A DNA stretch of 64,000 bases from Lumnitzera littorea (Eukaryota > Streptophyta > Magnoliopsida > Myrtales > Combretaceae). A model generated the notes under the pieces. The model did no database searches, was not told the origin of the DNA, and saw only the letters and a program-made list of their open reading frames with translations. Where the stretch lies: the NCBI GenBank assembly GCA_024138015.1, contig JAMXBB010000010.1, positions 77,661,671 through 77,725,670 of the forward strand, written 5' to 3'. The translations under genes and the position numbers were made by a program. This document shows positions 57,625 through 64,000 of this stretch, piece by piece (within the stretch, counting starts at the first letter, position 1; each line of letters begins with the position of its first letter).

Positions 57625-59567
57625 ATGGGATACGTCCAGGAGGCACGTGAAAATCACGTGAAGAAGAAAGTCGAGGAAGGTAGGTGCTTGCAATCGACCA
57701 CACCATCCTCATTCTATTTCCCATAAAATCCCTAACGAAAGAATTGAGATTGCGTGATCGTATTTAAATGGGTTTTCTTTTTATGGCTGATAGGGTTCTG
57801 ATATTTGGTAAAGTTCGAATCTTTATGTGTGAGCTTATGACGCTTATAGTACAGTATGTTTTGCAGTAAAAGTGTGGATTTTTATCCAATGATGTCCTAC
57901 TTCAGATTGCATATGAGCTGGTGGATATAATTTAGTGTGTATTTTGCTGCAAAACGTAGCCTGGATCGTTTTTCAGATGCTTGTAAGCTTGTATTAGAAT
58001 GGTGGCTAGCCAGTAGCGTCTAAGTGGTAGGAGGTGACAGTAGCAGTGCGTGTTTCGGATTGGTTAATGTCCCTTTTGAAACTGGACTGATTTCTATTTT
58101 AATAAAAAAGGAGGATATCGTTTTTCTTGTTTCTATCAGGAAGTTTTTATTTTGCGGGGGTAAGTCTATTAGACCAATTCATTTTGACTAAAAATTGTTT
58201 TCATATGGACTGATGTATTTTTAGTGGATAAATTGTTATTTGGATCTCTACAACTATGGATCATGTGCGGTCATCCTGGTGAACTCTTGAAAAGTGATTT
58301 TGTCCATTGAAACTTGACAAGTATGTGCATTTCTTGTCCCTCAACACAGCTAAAGGCTTTCAAAATATAGCATTTAGCATCCATGTGCGAGGTTAATGCA
58401 CTTTTTGAAAAGTTTTACGAAGCAAAATCACGTCTTTGTATGTTTAGGCATGGTTACATATGATCAATAGTTGTGGGGTCATTCTGTTCTTGTCCAATTT
58501 TACTCCATTCTTAGGGTCTGGAAAATATCTTTGCTGAAACAAATGACTCTTGATTGCTTCTAATGTATCATTATAGTGAACCAATATTATAGTTGATATG
58601 AAAATACAGAAAGACTTAATGGTATTATTGTCTTGAACTTTTCTTTGATAAAATACTGTCTTGAAGTAACATTATTGTTATTTCTCAATAATTTGTTATG
58701 ACATTCATCTTAATTATCTGTTATGAAATGCATAAAAATATTTGTGACTTTCAGCTTTGCGCAGCAAAATGAAGCAGAAGGCGCTTAAAGAATGCGATTA
58801 CTACACCTCAAAGTATGCTGAGTGTGCCGCTGGGAGAACAATTTCAGTAGTTTGGGCGTGCCGAAAACAAGCCAAAGAATTGAACAATTGCCTTCATCAA
58901 TAGTAAGATTTTCTTTTAATCAATAGAGATTCTGACCATGTAATGGTTTGGTATGTCCTCCTGAAATTGTAGCATGGGTTTAATCAAATTGACCAAGCAT
59001 GTGGATGACTGTTTGGGTTCTGTGGATATTTTGTGCCTACAGTGGTTAACGGCTAGCAATCCGTCCATAAAGCCTGTTTCTGAAGGCCAGTTTAAATTCT
59101 TTCATGCGTTTGATTACGGTGCATTGACATACAGATAATTCTATAGAGATGTTTTGCTCAATATAACAATCAATATTTAGTATCATCCTATTGTTTGCTA
59201 TCCTATCCTAGGGCATCTGCACTTCTTTTAGAATTTTGGAAAAGGCAGATAGTCAATATATTTTTATTTAGTTTTTGTAATAAACAGAGACATCAGTAAA
59301 AACATCATGACATAGGAGGGTGTTTTGAGAGTTTGACCTTATCGATCAAAATGCTTGTTGCATCAGAATAATTGAGAATGAATTTTTCTTCATAATTGTT
59401 CAGTAACTTGACTCATTTGGCATGTCATAACTGTTGCACACTTCACATTTCTCAAGTTTCTCACATATTTCCTTTTTTATTATTTTTCCAGCACCAATGA
59501 TGCTGTCTTAGAAGAAATGAAGAGAGAGTATGCACTGCAAGAAGGGATGAGCTCTGCAAAAATTTAA
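57625..59567 (+). CDS. CMC1: CMC1-like twin-CX9C mitochondrial protein (cytochrome c oxidase assembly)
   Basis: Three exons: 57625-57679, 58755-58902 and 59492-59567 (TAA at 59565-59567), joined by GT-AG introns of 1075 and 589 bp. The 92-residue product has the CMC1-family core: CDYYTSKYAEC and CRKQAKELNNC are two perfect C-x9-C motifs, separated by the linker AAGRTISVVWA. A Lys/Glu-rich N-terminal helix precedes the core and an acidic/basic helix (DAVLEEMKREY) follows. In this family the four cysteines form two disulfides after import by the Mia40 route, and the protein helps copper delivery or early assembly of cytochrome c oxidase in the intermembrane space. The start MGYVQEARENHV is the first ATG, and no other ATG lies nearby in frame. 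Intact, normal length, no lesion. Exon 1 contains two CACGTG sequences (57644, 57655). Site II elements lie upstream. The retroelement-rich region ends ~3.1 kb before it (last hairpin at 54.5 kb). Confidence 0.95.
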
Positions 59568-59928
59568 CTCATGGCATAACCTTTGACCTTATGCTGATTA
59601 CCGGTTATTTTTCAAGATGAAGTCGTTCTTTTACCATCTTTGGTTGGGATGATTGGCAAAGGATATACGTGGATTTTCTTCTTAATCATCTCACCTCATT
59701 GTATGATGGAACTAGAGTTTTGCAGAAATTAGCCTTAGCAATGATTTTGATATCAGGACCTTTTTGTGCTTATTAATGCATAAAGTGCCCATGAATTATG
59801 TTAACTATCTTGCTTAAACTGTATTATGTTACAGGATCGAGAATAATTTCTTGTATTCGGCCTTTTTACTATAATATCAGCCTCACTCAACTCTCTAGAC
59901 ATCTTCCTACCTTGTTTCCCTATGTTGG

Positions 59929-59934
59929 AATAAA
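59929..59934 (+). terminator. candidate polyadenylation signal of the CMC1-like gene
   Basis: AATAAA 362 bases after the stop codon, in a T-rich context. It is the only canonical hexamer noticed in the first ~400 bases of 3' flank. Confidence 0.45.
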
Positions 59935-61160
59935 GTTTCAGGCTCGCTGAAGAGAACCCGATCTCCGGTTTAGTGAAAAACCAAGTTTTGAAGGAGTAAC
60001 TGGATAATCTTTATTGTCGGGACTGACTTCCCTTTAAAAGTTACAGAAAAGAGGCAGTTAAAATTTTCTGCATACATATAACTTCGTACCCTACTAACTA
60101 ACGTGTCATAAACTGCCCAATACATATCTGGAAAGTCCCTACACCTAACACGAACACAGGCCCAACACTGACGGCACACCACCTTCGTCCACAAAACACA
60201 CCTACACAAACGCGACTACTGTAGGATAAACAATAAAACCTACAACAGACATATGGATACATAATATAACACGAGTATCCACACTTAATCTAAAGATCCT
60301 TTTTTTTTTTTTTCCGAACAACTCGTTTTTACACATGTAATGAAACAACTTATTCACTTGAGCTTGAGCTAGACTCAAATGTAACATATTAATGATGCAT
60401 GTCTGGAAGAGGGAAGATATCTTTCCTATCTTCTTTGTGTGGAGTAGGATTGCATTGTTATTGCTTACATTTCAACCTGGGAGCAATGTGTCAGATCTAG
60501 GAGTGGCATCAGCTGTAGTACCAGATTACAAGCTCAGTTAGCAAATGCCACGGTGGCTTCTGATTGTAACTTTCTATTTTTATTATTTATTTATTTTTTG
60601 AGTGATGTCATTAGATGTAACCGAGTCTTATTCTCTACATCGCATTCTCTCATATATGAAGTTTCCTAGTCATATTTTTTATCTTAAACATTTGCTTCGG
60701 ACAACCATGTACGCCAAAACCAGCCTGGCCTACTGCTATCGATTACACGTCTGTCATCGTGTGAATGGTTGACACCTTTGCTTTTGGTAGTTTTTGGGAA
60801 GCAAAATAATAGTTTCTCAAGATAGTAAATTTTATATATAGGGAACATCAGTTTGCTGGCAAGGGACATTGTTTCTGTCATTCTTAGGAGATAAAGGAGA
60901 TTATTGTACTCTACTGCTTGGATTCTTTGTTAATGGCCGGATAAGCAAATACAGTGTGGCTTACCAGAAAAAGAAAAAAAAAAAAAAGAGTATGGATTGT
61001 GTGCCAGCAACGCAGCTCAATCTTTGGCCAAAAAAGAAAAAAATAAAAATGCTGCTCAATCGAGACTCATTTTGTCCTGTCATGGGAATATGAGAGCTGT
61101 TATTTATATGAGCAGCCACTGCTTGCCCTGATCATTCATATCAGAAGTTTAGGATCAAGT
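59935..61160. other. intergenic spacer and upstream region of the PLAC8 gene
   Basis: No gene recognised. Poly-T/A tracts at 60300, 60966-60985 and 61030-61047. Short minus-strand frames at 59970-60387 are Cys/Val-rich chance frames. Confidence 0.4.
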
Positions 61161-62823
61161 ATGGTAAATCCGAATGCTACTGCAGCATCTTTTACCCAGT
61201 CTATCGATAACGCAGTGCCACTGGAAACTGCAGAAGCAATGCCAAGCAACCAGTTGAGTCAGCAGCAATTCAGATCACCCCCAACCTTGCAAACATGTGT
61301 CCCCAACACAACACGTCCTGTACCTTTCCCGCCTGCAAATCTACAAGTACATCAAATTCATCCCCCCCCCCCGGGTCCTGCACTACATCAAGCCTCACAC
61401 ATCAACCCAATGCATACTGGTGATCCAGGACCAAATTCCCAACCAAATACAAGTTGCATGCCTCAGCATATTCCGCATCCGGTTCATTCAATTCCCATGA
61501 ACACACATGTTCTGCCTGGTCAAGCATTTCCTGGAACAACTTCAGCCTATTCCCAAGCACCATACCAACATAATCTTCCTCCAACGCCCCAATCACATAT
61601 AAATATGGTTCACATGCAAGGAGGAGCTCCAGCAACTAGTTGGACCACGGGATTGTTTGATTGCATGGATGACCCTTTGAATGTTAAATATGGCTTTTTC
61701 TTAATATTGTGGGTATCTTTTCCCTCCTTGACGGCAAGCTGAAGGTTTTTCTTTTGTTTGCAGTTCTGGTGACATGCTGCTTCCCTTGCGTGACATTTGG
61801 ACAGGTTGCTGAGATCATTGACAATGGTAACACATGTTAGTGCTCGAACCTATTCACTTTTGAATATCTTACCATATTCCAAAATCACTTTAAAGTCCTA
61901 TTTTCTGGGCCTAGTTCTCAAAAGAAGCATAAAACATGGATCTCAAGTACAGTTGTTATAAAATGGAGTTGGCATTTTCTAAAAGCCCTGTTTGATAATT
62001 TTTGATGGGGAAATATTGTTTCCTCAATGATGCAACGGATGATGCAGGAAAAACAACCTAATATGGACAGCACAAGTAAAAACGAGAGGAAATTAGAGTA
62101 AACAAAGTGTTCTTCAAGTGTCTTGACTGGTGACACTTTTACTTTATACATCGACAGACAATCATGTTCCTGATACTTTTGTGTTTGACTTGGTTTTGTC
62201 ATGCAGCATGTGCAACGAGTGGGTTTCTCTATGGTGCAATCCAATTCTTTATTGGATGCCCATGTTTATTATCCTGTACTTAAAGAACAAAGCTTCGGCA
62301 CAGATTTAACCTCTATGAATCTCCTGCACCTGACTGGGTCACCCACTTCTTCTGCGAACCATGTGCCCTATGTCAAGAGTACAGAGAACTCAAAAACAGA
62401 GATCTTGACCCTTCTATTGGTAAGTAGAGATGACATCTATGTGGGAGATAAATAGTTTTGCTCCTCTAATATGCACAATGATCGTTGCATGTTCCCTATG
62501 CTAACTTAAATAATAATTCAATTTACAAAAGATGGTGTTATCATCTATTAAGTGTGCACTAGACTTTCTGCTCTAGTGATTTCATCAGTACTCAATAGCT
62601 AATGAAAAAGCTGAATTTTGACCTGTAGTATATTAAGCTTAAATTGTATATCAAATAGTTATGCTTAAAGTTTTGTCATCTCTCTACAGTGTATAATTTG
62701 CTGAAGCTATTTGTTTTTTTCTCTATGCTTTTGATAGGATGGCAAGGGAATGCAGCAAAATGGCAGAATTTGCAGTATCAAGTCGCCATGATGCCCCCAA
62801 CCCATCTAGTCACGAGAGTTTGA
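61161..62823 (+). pseudogene. PLAC8-domain gene (FW2.2 / plant cadmium resistance-like) with two lesions
   Basis: Exon 1 61161-61682/3 encodes a ~160-residue Pro/Gln/His-rich N-terminus, then the PLAC8 start SWTTGLFDCMDDPLN. Exon 2 61764-61835 has LVTCCFPCVTFGQVAEIID. Exon 3 62207-62419 has TSCATSGFLYG, a hydrophobic GCPC..SC segment and FCEPCALCQEYREL. Exon 4 62738-62823 has GWQGNAAKWQ...MMPP, stop TGA at 62821. Introns 2 and 3 are GT-AG and in phase. PLAC8 proteins of this type are small Cys-rich membrane proteins linked to metal transport or organ-size control. Two defects: the only GT at the exon 1 end (61683) leaves phase 0, whereas exon 2 needs phase 1; and exon 3 has TAA at 62281-62283 where relatives have Tyr. 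Everything after both points is still well conserved. So either the gene died recently or the sequence has base errors here; an 11-C run at 61362-61372 shows a difficult template. Intact length would be ~300 residues. Confidence 0.85.
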
Positions 62824-64000
62824 GAAGATACACATCCATTAATGCTCCTCTTATACGTTTACAAGTCGTCCCTTTCATTATTTCTGTTACTGGATGATCT
62901 TTTGTGTCTGTTGGTGTGACTTGTGAGATTCTTTTGATCAAATCCTTTATCGATGAGAAAAAAAGCTGAAAGATTTACATATCATGTAAAAAGGATTTGT
63001 TGTGAACCATTTCTCCAATTGTGATCGTTTGGTATACAACATATTCTGGTAAACAATGGCAAACCAATGAAACATAGGAGATCATCACTATTTCTGATGA
63101 AAGTCATGAAAATTCAGCAAATTTCTCAATAATAATATTTGCTTGCACTCAGACATATACACATGAAGACGTTTTTACTATCATCCTATCCTGTTCTCAC
63201 TGCATGAATAATTGCAAATGTGAAGCCTCTAAATGAAGAGCGTTGAGTTGCTGCTTTCAATCTTTGTTAAATCCCTCTCTTCACCTGTTTAGTATGCATG
63301 GTTAATTGGTAAACCACACGACATACTATAATTGCTTGCATGATCTTGTACATATCCATTAGAAAAACGCAAATGAAGAGCAAAAGATAAGATTTCTTGA
63401 TCCATTATTTCTTGTAACTCCTGGCAACACACTTAGATTTCCTTTTTATGTTTTAGCTTGAATGTATGGATGATTGCTTTAGGGCCAACATTTGCACGAT
63501 TACAAGAATTATGTAAAGATAAATGAACTTTTAAAGTTTATGGATATATCTATGATTCTTGGTAAGCATTTTGGGCGTATATTTACAATTTACTCCTTTG
63601 GAAATATTGACTACCTCGGTAATTTCACAACTCTTACAATATCTACGAACACATTTGCTATCTGGCCATTCTTAACTTGTATTGACTTTTTCGTCAGTTA
63701 ATATCTTGGCTAATATGTGGGGGTGGGTATTCAAAAATTATGTATATATCAGCAACCCAGAACTGAAAATTGGTTAGCACTTGTGGAGTGCCTTCATCAT
63801 CAGGCACAGATATATGGTTTAATCTGTAATCCCCAGCGATAATTCATTTATTAAAAAAAAAAAAGTATATATCTAAATCTAATGATTGGAGAAGGATTAT
63901 GAATTTGATAGATGATGTTCCTATAAAGTCTCATATAATATAATATATAAAGTCATATATTTGAAATGACCTGACAACTTTGAGAACATGTTTGTTTAGT
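62824..64000. other. 3' flank, no further gene recognised
   Basis: Presumably the 3' UTR of the PLAC8 gene at first, then AT-rich intergenic sequence. A frame of 69 codons (63492-63701) resembles nothing known. Poly-A run at ~63853. Confidence 0.4.

Noticed and set aside
61402..61635. 77-codon minus-strand open frame
   Set aside because: Antisense of PLAC8 exon 1; no independent support.
62201..62455. 84-codon open frame overlapping PLAC8 exon 3
   Set aside because: It is in a different frame from the conserved FCEPCALCQEYREL reading and runs through the intron donor.
63492..63701. 69-codon open frame near the right end
   Set aside because: No recognisable motif, AT-rich chance frame, no exon context.

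Overview
This is a 64 kb piece of a flowering-plant (most likely eudicot) nuclear chromosome. The evidence is AT-rich sequence, GT-AG introns, plant-type Ty3/gypsy and Ty1/copia retrotransposons, Tourist-like MITEs, fossil caulimovirid (pararetrovirus) sequence and two host genes of plant-type families. A single N at 31492 marks an assembly join. The species cannot be named from the sequence.

Layout. 1-3067: no gene; one ~40-bp minisatellite (921-1200) and a diverged duplication. 3068-8022: two decayed pararetrovirus fragments in opposite orientation, bordered by two opposite-facing pieces of one LTR family (here 'LTR-A'), which give a ~390-bp inverted repeat. 9138-9722 and 17806-18284: two related MITEs with a GC-rich trinucleotide core. 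11131-17415: a decayed Ty3/gypsy element with gag, protease, RT, RNase H and integrase; its 5' LTR has lost the promoter segment. 21994-47460: a nest. The outer minus-strand element E1 has LTR-A copies at both ends (3' LTR 21994-23096, truncated 5' LTR 46846-47460) and a gag/protease remnant. It is interrupted by a probable solo LTR (E2, 29463-32659) and by a complete 10.4-kb gag-only Tat/Ogre-like element (E3, 35084-45524) with a perfect 5-bp target duplication TGTAG. The outer gag reading frame resumes on the other side of E3. 48070-53565: a Ty1/copia remnant (E5) split by another Tat-type solo LTR (E4), which itself carries a Tourist MITE. 54224-54517: a 294-bp foldback hairpin.

The last 7 kb is the genic part. 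57625-59567 is a three-exon gene for a 92-residue twin-CX9C protein of the CMC1 family (cytochrome c oxidase assembly, mitochondrial intermembrane space), with two site II promoter elements upstream. 61161-62823 is a four-exon PLAC8-domain (FW2.2 / plant cadmium resistance-like) gene. It has an out-of-phase first splice donor and an in-frame TAA in exon 3, so it is either a young pseudogene or carries sequence errors. Both genes are on the plus strand about 1.6 kb apart; nothing suggests that they work together.

In the retroelements most premature stops stand where the family has Gln (CAA/CAG), and zinc-site His codons have become Tyr. Both fit C-to-T decay of methylated, silenced DNA.
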